From the NCBI GenBank assembly GCA_012295275.1, contig CM022673.1, forward strand, positions 11,512,288-11,576,287: DNA of 64,000 bases, given 5' to 3'. The notes beneath the pieces were generated by a model. The model worked only from the letters and a program-made list of their open reading frames with translations, was not told where the DNA came from and did no database searches. Of the stretch, positions 13,729-27,880 are shown one piece after another. Every line of letters starts with the position of its first letter. The stretch's first letter is position 1. Source of the stretch: Chrysomallon squamiferum (Eukaryota; Mollusca; Gastropoda; Neomphalida; Peltospiridae). The translations under genes and the position numbers were made by a program.

Positions 13729-13770
<42 letters not shown>
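13577..13770 (+). repeat. Compound (ATC)n, (GTT)n and (ATT)n tracts
   Basis: ATC at 13577-13590, GTT at 13591-13619 and ATT at 13731-13770. T-rich low-complexity sequence continues to a 38-A homopolymer at 13987-14024. Confidence 0.92.
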
Positions 13771-13771
<1 letters not shown>

Positions 13772-13986
13772 TTTTTTTTATTTTTTCTTTATTTCATTTC
13801 ATTTATTAAACTCTTTCTCTTTTTAGTTTCGTTACTTACATATATTTTCATTTTTTTACTTATTTATATCCTTTTTTCTTTCTTTCTTTATTTATTTAAT
13901 TTTGAGTTTATTTTTTTATTTTTATGTTTTCTTGAAACCCAAGCCAAACTATCAGTAAATGTGACATGCATGATTTTTATTTTTAG

Positions 13987-14027
<41 letters not shown>

Positions 14028-14889
14028 ACAAGTTTAAAGCATAGGTAAAAAAAAAAAAAAAAAACGAGACATCCTCTGCTGGTTTTATCTACACCTGTAC
14101 ACTCCCTGAAGCTTACTGCATTAACCAGCTGACAAAGAGAGTCTCACAAACAGATGAATGTTTTACAACACCACAGCTTACACAACATCAGTAATAAACC
14201 AGGAAGAATCTGCTTTTATTGTTGTTTTACAACAACTTGTCTACTTTAATTAATGTTGGTTTATGATTGCTCGACAAAGCATTAGAAATATTTTACTGCC
14301 CCACATTATGTCTGAGTTTTTCTACCCAAAGAAAATGATATTTAAAGAGATATTTTTAATTAGTCTTTGCAAAGCTGCCAACTTACTTAAGTTTTCATTC
14401 TCAACTGATTCTAAGACTCTGTACAGAATACTTAAAGGTACCTTCTCAGCTTAGTTCAAGACTTGGTACAGGAAATGACACAACACAAACAGAAATAGTC
14501 ACAACTGAATCTTTTCACTGAAATCAACACAAAGCTTTAACTGAAACCAAAAGATTTAAAAAGATGTTTTAGTTTAAGTCAATGAATGAAAACTGAAAAA
14601 AGAAATTAAACATTCTAAACTGAATTTCTTGTATAGAAACCAATATTTAAAAAAAAAAAAACAGACACAGGCAACAGCTACAAATGCAGTTCCCATTGCT
14701 TAATTAGTGTTTTACTGAAATGCACCCTCTTCTTATGTAATTATTTAAGAAAGGACAATATGTTTTGTGCTGTTGCCTACAAAAAGGTAAAGCAAAAACA
14801 CATTCTTTAATAAACACAAGTTAAGAAGCAATGTCTAGGACATGAAAAATAAAAGAAAAAAGTAAAAGAAAGTCCTTTTATGTTGTACA

Positions 14890-14985
14890 CCTCACCAGTT
14901 AACTCTGGAGTCAGGATGCGATCCTTGTACCTAACAGTCATAATTACTAAGGTTTAACCACAGTTTGGCAAAACTGAAAATACAA
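14890..14985 (-). mobile_element. tRNA-derived SINE relic
   Basis: The minus strand carries TGTGGTTAAACC (14962-14951, A-box-like) and ACAAGGATCGCATCC (14927-14913, B-box-like), separated by tRNA-like spacing with an intervening anticodon-arm-sized segment. Diverged; tail and duplications were not identified. Confidence 0.4.
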
Positions 14986-15539
14986 AGAATCTACTGTATG
15001 CCTTACCATTCATGGTGGAAGGATAAGAAGAACTCAAACTGTCATTACAGAGTAATTAACAGGAAAGTAAAGACGTACTGGCTTCGTGTTCCTACAATTA
15101 ACACTCAAAGTAGACTGCACTTAAGTTTGGCAAATGTTTCTATGTTTATCAAGAGCTCTGCTGTTTGTTCATCTTCAACTACTTAAACCAATCAGAAATA
15201 CTGCAGGTTCCAGACTGAAATGATTTGAAAAAATGTCCCATTCTTTACATCTCAAGTGATTTAACAAGGTAATAATCTCTAACAATTTAAACAAGTTCAG
15301 AAAGCCTGATAGTTCCATGTTGTAATCATTTTCTTATTTAACCATATTAAATTATTAAAAATGTAAAATGCTTTTATTTATTTATTTATTTATTTATTTA
15401 TTTTAATTTTAAATATAAATATAAATTGTTTATGAAAGTCTGGGGGAAAAAAATAGAAAATCATCAATATTTACGTCTTATTTGAAAACTTCAGGAAAGT
15501 GCTAATCTGATATTTTTTAAACATATATGCTGTTGCAGT

Positions 15540-15790
15540 ATTATTACTCTAGTCAACTATCATTATGATTCTAACTGGATAGTTAATTGGAGCCATGAAT
15601 CATCTGGAAAAGTGTCTTATGGTCAACATGTGAGTAACTGGGCAAGTGGCAGCCCTCACTGTCCATCAGAACCCAATTAACAGCTGTTGTGATTAATAAC
15701 CGACTGCTGTGCAATTTTCAATATGAAAAGCTATTACAATCATGCTGCATTAATTAAATTATCCACACAACCCACAAGCCAGCTGAGATG
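15540..15790 (+). other. Complex intronic island
   Basis: Balanced sequence containing GATAGTTAATTGGAGCC, AACCCAATTAACAGCTGTTG (a homeodomain site beside an E-box CAGCTG) and GCATTAATTAAATTA. No coding frame. Candidate enhancer-like element. Confidence 0.25.
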
Positions 15791-16477
15791 AAATATAAAA
15801 ATAAAAATTTAGAATTATGTAATACAACATTTTTGTTATTTGTAATCAATTTAAAAAAGAAAAAGAAACAAAAGATGAAAGTGTTTTTAAAGAAGGTGGG
15901 GGGAAAGAAAGAAAAAAAAGATGAGTCTTGGTTTATATATATATATATGAAAAAAATGGATGAAAATTACTATTTAAAATGTAGAATGAGCTTGAAATGT
16001 TTATCTTTCCAACATTTACTTTATTTATTTTACTTACTTACTTATTTGCTAGATTATTATCAAAGTAACTTATTTTTGAAGGTAACAGTATGATGTGTAA
16101 TAAATATATTCTCAAGGATTCAGACACTGTCTAAATGGGAGGTCTTCAGCTTAGTAGGGTTACTTAGGAATCAATGCAGACAAAGTACTGGGATATTTTA
16201 CATACATTTCTTAATTACCTACATCAGGAGTAGGTTGAAAATGTCTGTTCCTGGCATCTAGCTTTTCAAATCATTAAACTTGATTGGCCTGGAGTATTTT
16301 CAATCACTGGAATTAAACTGTGACTACACCAGATCAGGTTCAACATATGGCAAAATGAACTTACAACAGATGGCTTCAGTTCTGAAGTGCATCGTGAAAA
16401 ACATGAATGAATATTGACTTTTTTCTGCATTATGACCCATAGATTTTCTTTTTTTTACTTTTTAATATATATATATA

Positions 16478-16510
<33 letters not shown>

Positions 16511-19110
16511 TAATTAATTTTCACAAATTTTCAGTAGATGTTCAAAACATGAAAATTCAAGCTATACTTTTTATAAGTGTTTTTTTTATTTGTCTTTGTT
16601 TATCATAAAAAAGCATCTAGCTATTCAATGCTTTTAAATTTATCAATGACATTTGATAAGTAAATTATTAACAAGACATATTATTTTAGAATTTTATTTG
16701 TGTGAGAATGAATGAAAAAATATTTTTTTCTTTACAAGAATGTGTTGCCCTAAGGTCAGTGTTACTGTGATGAGTCTTCAAATATTTTTTCTTTCAAAGG
16801 TTATAAAAGGAATCATTTTCACAATCAAGTCATTTGATCATATAAAAAAAAAGAACAAAGAATACATTGGCTTTAGGGTATTATGAAAATATGTAATCTG
16901 TCTAGACTGAAGATTTATCACATAAATATATATAAAGTATTCTTCAATATAACAATGATATATATGTTAGAATTATTTGGTTAAGCTAGATCAAAGTTGT
17001 GCAAAGACAAAAATGCAGTATAAGAGCCAAAAACAAATAATGTATATACAAATTAAAAAATGTCTTTCACTGAAGATTTTGCCAAAAGTATAAGAGACAA
17101 AACATTTAAAAATATTTCAGTATTTTTTCTCTTCCCCTCTTGGTCCCTGCATTTCTCCATCTCTGGCAAAAGAACTTCATGAAAACAAATATTTATAAAA
17201 TATTTATCCTTATCGTTATCAAAACTTGACCTGTCTTATAGCATTCTGTTTATGACTCTGATATACATAGATCCTGAAGCTTTGGTGATAGATAAGATGG
17301 TATAAGATGTAATAAATATTGTATGAAAACAACTACAAAGACACTTTTCCCTGGTCTGTTTACGCAGAAGCTGGATCAACATTCTGTTGTAATAACTTTT
17401 CGGCAAACATTAATTTCGGTTGTAAAACTGTCTGCCAGATAAGCTTGGCAAATGTTATAAAAACTCCTGAAGAGATGAGTGGAAAATCAACAACCAAAAA
17501 GGAGATGCAAAACAAAAAAAGAAGAATAAATGATTGAATAAATGTACAGATAAATGGATGAATGAATGTTTAATGCCAGGGCATTAAGGGCAACCTTAAA
17601 AAAGATAAAAATAAATTAATTAATATGGTTATTTTACAAAAGTAAAACAATAAACAAATACATATATATATATATATATATGGATGTTTGAATGCAGAGA
17701 AAAAACACCAGGTAGTAGGTGTCAACATAAGGTAAAAATAATTATCAAAGAAAGATAAGTGGAAGAATGAATTTATGTTCAGTATCAATCCTTCACTCCA
17801 CACAAACATAAACACGCATATATTTGCATATGCTAAGATCTGTGCAAATCTCCAATGGGTACATATTCTTTGACATTTTGTTTCAGGATAAATATGTATT
17901 TTTTCTGCTAGTGTAAAAAAGAAATGGCGTAAGTAACTCTGGTATCTGACTGCAAGATGAGTAGGAAACAATTTTATATGTGAAAGAAGCCAATTAGACT
18001 TTGTCATGAAGATGCAGAGTATTGATACTGTATCCAACAGCTGAAAGTAACTTACAAAATAATTCTTCTGAGTCAATTCTTATTCCTGCACAACAAACCT
18101 GAGTACTTGGAAAATGTCCATCAATTACATGCTACATCAAGAGTTGGCTGAAATCAAATTTTTTCAAGTCAAGAAAAGAAGTTGTTTTTATTATTATTAT
18201 TATTGTTTTATTACTACTACTACTACTACTACTATTATTATTATTAATATCATTATCATCATTATTATTCTAGTATATTAAATGTGATATTCAGAAAGAT
18301 ACTCTTTTATAATTTTAAAACCAAAATATTTAGAAAAATCCATGATCTTTTAGACAGAAAAGTCTTAAATGTGATATTAAATGTGATAGCTGATTTATTT
18401 ATAATTATTTCATCTTTTTTCATTATTAATTTTTTTTATTTTATTTTTTTTATTATTATTATTATTTTTAATGTACATGGAAGGCCAAAAAAAAAAAAAA
18501 AAAAAAAAAAATATATGGAATGTATAATTACTTGTCATTATCTGTATCTAAATCTTTCAAATATACTGATTTTAGAAAAGAAATATTTTGCAATAAATCT
18601 GAGAGAATCTAAATTTATATATGTTTTAATCTACTAAGTTCATGAAATGATGATAACATCTGTTTATGTTTCATTCTTTATCAGTGCTTGAAATTTTTTC
18701 ACATTTCAAAAGAAAAATGTCTGGTGGACAGATAACCAAACATATGGTCAGATGAACGGACAAGAAAAAACCATGTGATAAGAAATGAATATGGAATTGA
18801 TAGCACAGAATATATGAAGACATACAGATTAAACTAAGTAATTAAACTCTCATTTTTAGATTAGCTAAAATAAAAGGATATAGATCTAAAAAATAATAAC
18901 AAAAAATAAAAATAAAAAATAAATAAATAAATTAAAAAAATACATATATATTAATGCAAAGTGTTTCATATTCCTTTTTTCTTTCTCTCATTGTAAAGTA
19001 AAAAGTAGTACTAATAAACATGTTTTCCCTCAAACTTTTCTTTACTCATTCATTTTCTTTCTCTCCCTACTCTACCCTCATCTTTTCCCAACTTTCCTGC
19101 CTCCTACAGC

Positions 19111-19114
<4 letters not shown>

Positions 19115-19196
<82 letters not shown>
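19115..19196 (+). repeat. (CT)n microsatellite
   Basis: CT repeats with one CTTT interruption near 19,176. Adjacent sequence upstream is pyrimidine-rich. Confidence 0.97.
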
Positions 19197-19342
19197 TGTA
19201 AAAACAATAAGGAAATGTGACAGAAACATCTACCAATTTTTTTTTTTTTTTTTAAATTTCCCAGGACCGTAATCTTCTTAATACCATCTTGAAAAAAAGA
19301 TGATATGCATGACTCATTCAGCCATATGTAAAAAACATACTG

Positions 19343-19376
<34 letters not shown>

Positions 19377-20599
19377 ATAAAAAAATTGACAGCAATGATT
19401 TAATGATAGAAACTATTTTTTTTAAATCAGCAGTAAGTTTTAAGAGTTTTTGAAAGATAAACCAAGACCAGAAAAAAGAAAAAAAAGAAACATTCATTGT
19501 GATTAACTTCAAGAAATCTGACACGAGATCATCTTGTGTGGCCTAACAGGAGACTAGTGCAGAATTATCATACATTGTCTCAATTTAAAGTGAAAAAGAA
19601 ATCTATTTTGAGTGCCACAAACCAGTGCATGATGATAAAAGTTTCAAATAAGGAAACGATGTGCATGCATGGATCACTTTTTGATATTTTCTATTACACA
19701 TTTTTAGGCTGGCCTTGAAGAGTGTAAAACTACAAATGTAAATCAAAACTGCAATTAATAAACTGCAAAACAAAAACAAACAAAAAAAATGAAAACAGAA
19801 TGTCAAAATAAGAGTTTTTTGTTTGAAAAATTAAGTCAGAGACCTAAAATATCTTTTAATTTTAAAAAAGAAAAACAAATGTCAGTTTTTCAGAAGATAT
19901 ATAATTTAACAGTGTGATAATGTCGTTTTATATTACATTTCATAAACAAATATCTTAATTATCAAGATTTCTGTCTTAATATATATATGTGTGTTTTCAT
20001 GCATGAAATATTTGTCTGTGTACAAATGTGTATGTATGCATGTGAGTGTATGTATATAGATAAGTGTGAATGTGTGCGTGTATGTGAGAGAGAGACAGAG
20101 AGAGAGAAAGAGAGAGTGCTTATGGATAATGCAAATAAATACAACAATTAATAAATACACTTTAATCATAAAAAATAATACCACTGATACCACTAACAAC
20201 AATACATTATTATTATTATTATTATTATTAATTCTTTAAATAATTAAACAAGGTAAATAAAAATAATTATTCCAAACAGTCTATTACTGACAACTACTGA
20301 GACTGAAAAATGGACTTTGACTAACATGCCATATGGTTTATGCACATTTGTAATGGACACAGACTGTCTTTCAGCTGCTGAGCCTGTGTGAAAAACACAC
20401 TACACATCACACACACCTTTTAACCTTACAGAGAAATGCAGCAGAAGAAATACATTGATAGGAACAAACATCTTGCATTGTGTTTGCTGCACTTGCATGT
20501 ACTACACATGCCAGGGGTTAGCTTCCTACAAAATAATGCAAATACCTGCGAGGATAAAAAACATAGGTAAATTCCAGAGATCAAACATTCATCTTGCTC

Positions 20600-21070
20600 T
20601 GTCTAACAGGTATGTAAGTCAAGGTGATAAAACAGGAGCAGAATGGTGAAATTATCACGGATGGCCAGTGTTAATTTTCATCAACTGAAGACAGCAAGGT
20701 GAAACTACTAGGGATGACCAGCACAAATCTGCTGCCAAGAGAAGCAAATAAAAACAGCATTATAGATAGATGGCTATAGTGAATGTATACCCAATTATTA
20801 GATTAAGGTGAAATTATTAGAGATGTTCACCATTGATTTTCAGCCAACAAAAACAAGGCAAGTGTTATATATAGATAACCACCATGAATTTTCAGAACTG
20901 ACCATCATAGATTTGCTGCTAATTATTAAAAAGAGGTAGAAGTTAGCATAATGTCCGCGACAGATTATTATGAACAACAATAAATATTTACCTTGCACTG
21001 CCAACAGTGAACTTAATAATGTAAAATCATTATGACTGACAAGCACAGATATGCTAACATGAGAAAACAA
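20600..21070 (+). repeat. Decayed tandem array (variable units)
   Basis: The block AAGGTGAAA(T/C)TA(T/C)TAG-GATG recurs near 20,630, 20,696 and 20,810, followed each time by a CC(A)-rich and TTTTCAGCCAA/CATCAACT-like segment. Later copies are more diverged. No clean unit length. Confidence 0.55.
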
Positions 21071-21188
21071 TTTAAGTATAATTGTTACAAATAAGGAACA
21101 TCAATTTGGATAAAAATATAATCAGTGATTAATTTAAATTTGGAATTTTGGATTATTTGATGGCCATAATGAATCTTGATTTTTACTG

Positions 21189-21229
<41 letters not shown>
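21189..21229 (+). repeat. 41-A homopolymer
   Basis: Pure A tract, possibly the tail of an old retroposed element; no element body or duplication was recognised beside it. Confidence 0.95.
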
Positions 21230-21230
<1 letters not shown>

Positions 21231-21847
21231 ACCTAAAAATTAATAAAAATAAATTAAAAATCTTTAAAATAAGTAAATAATTTACAAGTATTATTTACTA
21301 CAGGTTAAGCAGAACCAGATTCAGTGAAATACATTCTTTTATGATCAGGGTGATTATGCAACACTATTTTGGGGAATTTTAGATCATATGTTGGTTTAAG
21401 ACATTAGTGCAGAATATTAAACTAGGATGTTTTTCATTTAAGCTGTATGTTCACACCATGTACAAGAGTACTAAATAACAATAAGGCTTTCTGGTTTTAA
21501 TATACAGAAACAGTAAGTGAGAAAGAAGTCTGTCAAAATCTAACAGTAGGTTAACACTTAAGATTGGTAACAAAATGTACAAGTTATGAAGGAACTGGGG
21601 TAACGTCTGTCAGGAACAACTAAGAAGAGCTGACCAAACAAATTGAGGTTATCAGCAAAACATCAACTTGAGTAATGATGAAAAGTTACAAGTATGTCCT
21701 GATCGATGATTGGTTGTCAGAAATATTTTCTAAGTCGACAATATTCCGCCAGCCTGCGGTTTTAAATAAATAAGAAGTGAAATATATTGTAGCATCTTTT
21801 AACATTCAAATATAGATATGTAGGTGAGTTTTTTCAAGTAATTAATC

Positions 21848-21850
<3 letters not shown>

Positions 21851-21897
<47 letters not shown>
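21851..21897 (+). repeat. 47-T homopolymer at the edge of the 160-bp array
   Basis: Pure T tract immediately preceding the first weak array unit. Other homopolymers of 25 or more lie at 4528-4556, 19347-19374, 26325-26360, 38942-38974, 39454-39481 and 44660-44688. Confidence 0.95.
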
Positions 21898-21898
<1 letters not shown>

Positions 21899-21899
21899 A

Positions 21900-24260
21900 T
21901 ATTTCAGTAAACAACATCAAAGACTAGGTTAAGTGTACTAGATCTCAGGTATAATAGCTACACATTCCTGCACACTTTTTAAGGCAAATAAGAAACAAAA
22001 AATATGTAGCTGTTAATAACATACAAATGTACATCATCTGTTACTTTGTTACAATTCATCAACTTCTACAATTATTTTTCAGTAAAACAAAACATTGATA
22101 AATGGTTCAACACATGAAAATAAAATTTAAAAATAATAAAAACAATTATTATATTATTATAAATTATTTAAAGCCTAAAAACAAGTGTACTTTTTCTGAG
22201 GTTTAAATTAATTTTCTGCAGAAAGCATTTTTCAACAAATTGTGTTTTTGTTATTAGTCTTGAAGTACTAAAAGAGATAATAAAAAAATGAGTCAAGGAT
22301 ACAACCAATGAATAAAAATAACAAAATACATTACACACAGATATTTAACTATTTTACTAGCATTTGTTTTTCTTTATTTCTCATCTTGCAGCATCAGAAA
22401 ATATTCTTAGTGTGCAAAACCAAAGACAGAAGTGAAAGAAAAAAACATCAAAACATAGTTACGTTTGTTTTCTGCAAATAATTATTTTTCTTTTTTCTAC
22501 TTTATCTATCACTGAATGGCATACAAAAAAATGGTGACTTAATTCCAAAGCACAGGTAGAATAATCACCACATTCATGAACACAGATCTGAGTACAAAAT
22601 GAAAGATAACAGTTATGTTAGTTTTCAGCAACCAATTCATTAGCTGTTGTTTTTTGTTTTGTTTGTGTTTGTTGTATGTTTTCTACAAACAGTTCTTTTT
22701 TTTGTTGTTTTAACTCTCATTTTCCCTGTTTTTCTTTGTTTTTTCTTTCCATCATCTGTCAACAAACGTCATTAATGAATAATATTTATGTGAAAAAACA
22801 CACGTATAACAATCGTTGCATTCTTGAACACATCAGAAACAAACACAAACTGTTAGATCTCCTTTTTCAACAAATAATTCCTTTCTTCTTCTTTTTCTTT
22901 TTTTACCCTCATTACTTTTCAGTGAATGACATTAAAAAATGTTGTACTGAAAACAATTACAGTTGTCACTGCCTTCTCAAATACAGATGTTATTAAGAAA
23001 AGTTAGCAAACAGTTGCATCAGGATTCTGCAAACAAGTCATCAACATTCAACCATCATTAATTTTCTCAAACAGGTTTAAAGCATGGTGTTATTTACTGT
23101 AACATAATCATGGTTATCACCACCTTCTTAAATACTGACGTAAGAAACAAAAGAAAATAACATATACGTGCATTAGGTTTCTACAAATATGTCATCCATA
23201 TTCAACCATCATTAATTTTCAACAAGTGGCATTCAAGAATGAAGTTATGTACTGCAACAGTCACTGAATTAATTTATACAAATAGGCAAGAAAAAAAAAA
23301 AAGATAAAAAAGTGTATTAGGTTTCCACACATAATTTATCATTTTCTGCCATTATTTCACAATAAATGACATTAAAGAATGGTGTTACATACTGAACATG
23401 TTAACCAGAGTCATTAAATTCTAGAACACACGTAACATTTAGAAAAGAAAATAACAAGTATTTATGTTTGGTTTCTAAGTCAGTGACTTTGTACCATTAC
23501 TTTACAATCAATTCCATCAAAGAACATTCTTATGTACTGAAATACACAGCATTCTGGAACACAGATGTAAGTAAAAAAATTATAAATAACAGTATGGCTT
23601 GCTTTTGGCAAATAATTCTTCACTATTTTATTATTACTTAATTTGTTTCAATAAATATTATCATAATGATTTTAACCTATCTTTACACACATACAATCAC
23701 TGTATTCTTAGAAATGACAACTAAAAAAAAAAAAAAATAATTATCTTTGCCTTTTGCAGGGTTTTTTTCTGTTTTGTTTTACAGTAAATGTCATTAAGGA
23801 ATAGTCTTTGAGCATCAAAACACATTCACAAATGGCACTGAAATCATTAATACATATATATAAACAAAAAAATAAATAAATAAAAATAATTCTTTTTTTT
23901 CTGAAAATAATTCATAGGGTTTTTTCTTTATTATTTTACACTAAATAGTTTTAAATGACATTGAAATCAGAAATACATACAAATTCATAAAAATAAAATA
24001 ATAAAAAAAGGATTATATATGTATATAATACATATAATTAAAAAATAATAATTAAGTTGCCTTTCTGCATGTAATTCCTAGTTCTTTTTTTTTTTTTTTT
24101 TTCAGTTTTGTTTTTTCTTAATTATTGTTGTTATGTCTTTTTGGATTTATTATTTTACAATAAATGGTAAAAAGGAATGGTCTTCAAGCACTGAAACACA
24201 GGTATAACTCTTTCCGCATTCTTGCACACTGAAGCAATACATCATAAATGACTAGAACAA
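21900..24260 (+). repeat. Large decayed satellite-like array, about 160-bp unit
   Basis: Blocks recur in fixed order: (G)TTTCTGCAAATAATTCATC, a T-rich stretch, TTTTACAGTAAATGACATTAA, AGAATGGTGTTATGTACTG, then CATTCTTGAACACAGATGTAAG and an A-rich stretch ending AATAACAGT. Clear copies sit near 22,490, 22,680, 22,900, 23,050, 23,210, 23,350, 23,500, 23,640, 23,780 and 23,930; earlier and later ones are weaker. It starts right after a 47-T tract (21851-21897). It is the longest repeated structure in the window and shows no open frame. Confidence 0.75.
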
Positions 24261-24889
24261 CTGTTACTTGAGATTATCGGAACATTTCAGAAACAGAACA
24301 CTGTCAGTTACAGAAGTACTTTTTTTTTTTAGGAGAACTTTTTTTTTGAAGCAAGCATGATGTTTATCTTTACAAGACAGATGTTGCATTACCTGCAAAG
24401 TGGAAAAGCACATCAGAGGAAAATGTGGAATGTACATTGTGATACAGCAGTCGGTCAATGAAAACACGATACTTTCACATTCAGGCATGCGTTTATTAAT
24501 GTCATGAGGATTGTCGATTATCACCATAAAATGAATAGCATGACTTTTTATGATGTAATATTTATGTACCATGCATCTTCAACTTCTAAGACAGATCAAA
24601 AGGGTCAATCTGCACTGGAACAGTATCTGATATTTTAAAAAATTTTAACATTTTTTTAATTGTAATGATTAATTTGAAAACAGAAACCTGCCGACATCAC
24701 TACAATGTCTACTTTTACCAATTAACAGCAAGGGATCAATCATTTACACCTTTCCATAGACAGGAAAGCTTTCAATATATCAATAACAGCTCTGGCTGCA
24801 TATGGAACAAAATGTTTGGAAGATGTATCATACAATATTTCTGACAAATTTCTACAAATACTTACTGCATTGGGAAATATCATGGCCTG

Positions 24890-25200
24890 ACCTTTAAGGA
24901 CTGAATTGGGAAAGAACCTGATAAAATAATGAATCTTTTAACATTCAGGTAAAGTTCTATAACTAAGCATTAAAGATCCTGACAAAACCTTTTATGAAAA
25001 ATGGATCTAGTAACAGTTTAGATAAAGTTCTAAAACTAAGCATAAAAAATCCTGTAATTATATTTATGAAAACCTGATCCTGTAACATTTCTCAAAAAGC
25101 TCTAGAACTAAACATTCAGAGAAAACCTTTTACAAAAAATGGATCCTGTGACATTTCAAGTGAAGTACTACAAATTAGCAACAGACAGCTCCTAAAACAA
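24890..25200 (+). repeat. About 75-bp tandem array, about four copies
   Basis: Units share GATCCTG(T)AACATTT, AAGTTCTA(A)AACTAAGCAT and CCTTTTATGAAAAATG in order. Copies are diverged by scattered substitutions and short indels. Confidence 0.75.
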
Positions 25201-25821
25201 ATGACGAATACAACATAATTCATATAGAAACATCAAACAGAAGATCAAAACAAAAATGATAAACCATCTTATCAAAACTAATACCAACACAAGATGAGAA
25301 ACTAATTTCATATCAACAAAATTTACTTTGCATCCTCAATGTATTAGAAGTAAGTAAATGCATGTGCAGTAGAGCATTAGAATTTCTCACATCACTGCAT
25401 TGCATGAAAGAAACACAGCTGTCAGGCTAAAACGTTGTACAGAATTACATGTAAAAATCCTTTATGTTACCTTCTTACCAGCATGTGCTGAGCTAATTAT
25501 TGTGGTGAAGAAAAAAAAAAAGATGTTACTCTATCATTATGCCATATGCAAAAAGAAAACCAAGTGAAAAAAGATGTTGAGACTGTAACTATTCGCTAAT
25601 GGTGCATGACATCAGTGAAAAGGTATGTGTTCTTTTACTGTGACACAAACTATTAAATTTTTTTTAGTTAAAATAAAGTAATAAAGTAAATCACATTGTT
25701 TTAAACATAAAATGAAAAATCCAATAAAACTGTAGCATGGTGCATGGCTTCACCAATAAAAAACAATGATCCTTTAACTTTTTTAAAGTGATTTTAAAAA
25801 ATCTAAATTTTCTAATAAATT

Positions 25822-25843
25822 AAAAAAAAAAAAAAAAAAAAAA

Positions 25844-25882
<39 letters not shown>

Positions 25883-25900
25883 TAAATATATATATATATA
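25822..25900 (+). repeat. Poly-A followed by (ATA)n and (AT)n
   Basis: About 24 A, then ATA units to 25876, then a short AT tract. Confidence 0.95.
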
Positions 25901-26323
25901 AAATCCTCAATACAGAAATATTTAAAATATGTAAATATAATTTAAGGTATTTATGGTTCATATATTTAATACAAGAAAAACAAAGACAACTCAGTTTATT
26001 CTGCTCCCATAATGATAAAGCAACAACCAGTGAATAGTTGTTTTTTTGGTAAGTTTAAAACTAAAGAGATAATTTTCTTTTCCTTTTTGCTTCCTAGGCA
26101 GATAATGTATACAAAACAATTATCAGTAACTGTTATTTCTGAAGAAAAAAAAAAGGAAGATAAACATACTTTCCAAAATTAATTTGTACAACCTGCATTT
26201 TTAATTTTTTGTTTTATTTATTCAAAACAAAACAAAAAAAACAAAAAAACAGAAAGTAAGAAAGAAAGATAATTCAAGGTAATAGTTCCTATTTCTAAAA
26301 TATTTTTTAAATTTTATTTCTGT

Positions 26324-26364
<41 letters not shown>

Positions 26365-27587
26365 GAAACAAATTTACACTATTTATATGAAAGAAAAAAA
26401 CATTTGGCATGAACATGGACAGAAAGAATTATTACAGCATGTACAAATGTGCATGTATATCACTGCAGCATGCACACCTATAATATATATCACTGTTGTA
26501 ATCAGCAGATTCTCATACACACCACTTACTTACATATACAGCCAGCTGGCACCAATTCGTTTTAAAATAAAAACGGAAGATAAGAAGATGTAAGTACAGG
26601 GGCAAAAAAAGAATGAAAGAAAATAGATCAAAGGGGAGAAAGAAAGGATAAGAAAATGAATAAATATTTGTTTGACACTTCAGCACATTTTATTATCAAG
26701 TTATTAGGTGCCAAAATTTTACTATTACTATTACTATTATTATTACTATTATTATTTTTATTTTTATTTTGTTTTTCATTTTTGTGTAATTATTTAAGAG
26801 AGAAGAAATCTACTGTTACTACAGTCAATTCTTATTGTTTAGCAGTAAATGATCTATTATAAACACCTTCCCTCACACAGGAAAAAAAATGGATATATAA
26901 CATGGCTATTGGGAAATTAAATGTGAAGGAAACAGGCAAGTGGGAAAAAAGAAAAAAATAAGAAGGAAAAAAGAAACCAAAAAGTTAAAGAAAAAGAGAA
27001 TAGAAAAAGGTATAAAAAATAGAAAGAATTATGAAGAAAAACCATATCTATATAAAAATTACCCCCTGCCAAAAAACAATGAAGAAAAAAAAAGGAAAAA
27101 AAAAAAAAAAAAAAAAAAATATAAAGAAGGAAAAAGAACAAATGATAGAAAAAACAGAAAAAAAAAAATAAAGAAACGAAAGAGAAAAAAAAAAACAATA
27201 AATGGTAAAGTGCTTAGTTTCAGTGGACATATCGATGTCCAGAACAGAGAAAACTGATCTGACAATGTTTTTATCTAGTTCTGACACTGATGGTTTTTGC
27301 TAGCACTTTGCCATCAGACCTCTGCAAGTTTGACTCTCTTGCTGCCTGACATGTTGTGAAACTGTTAACGATTTACTGAGATCTCACTGCTGTTTTTTTC
27401 ACCTGAAGGCTCCAGAGATGTTTTGACTAGACACAAAAACGTTCACAATGGCTGGCTGCCACAACCAGAAGGAAACACTATGAGTGAGGAATGAACTTGT
27501 TGTGAGACAGAAAACCTTTAATATCAGCAACACAAAATGCCAAATTAAATGTGCTAGCTGGTAACAGTTTTCATGAGTGGGTTTAGG

Positions 27588-27880
27588 ATTTCAGAAAAGG
27601 GGCAGATGTACGATTTTAGAAAATGGACAGATCTAGGATTTTAAAAAAATGGACTGATCTATGAGTTTAGAAAATGGAAACATCTAGGAGTTCAGAAAAT
27701 GGACATATATAGAATTTATGAAAAATGGCAGATCCAGCTCTGTAGAAAGCAGACAGAACTAGGATTTTAGAAAAATGGATAAATACAGGAGGATCTTGTA
27801 AAAGGAGGTAATTCAGGATTTCTTAAAATATGGTACTTCTATGCCTTCAGAAAACTAGCTAAGTCTGAGATTTTTGAAAA
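27588..27880 (+). repeat. About 25-bp decayed tandem array
   Basis: Roughly eleven copies of a unit like TAGGATTTTAGAAAATGGACAGATC, with unit length varying 24-29 bp. Noncoding. Confidence 0.8.

Noticed and set aside
26917-27287. Lys-rich / Phe-rich frames on both strands
   Set aside because: Purine-only low-complexity sequence; frames are compositional.
27413-27466. Minus-strand 53-nt segment PAIVNVFVSSQNISGAF with GGCAG acceptor and GTGAAA donor
   Set aside because: Phase 0 start does not follow the phase 2 end of the WW exon, and no homology is recognised.
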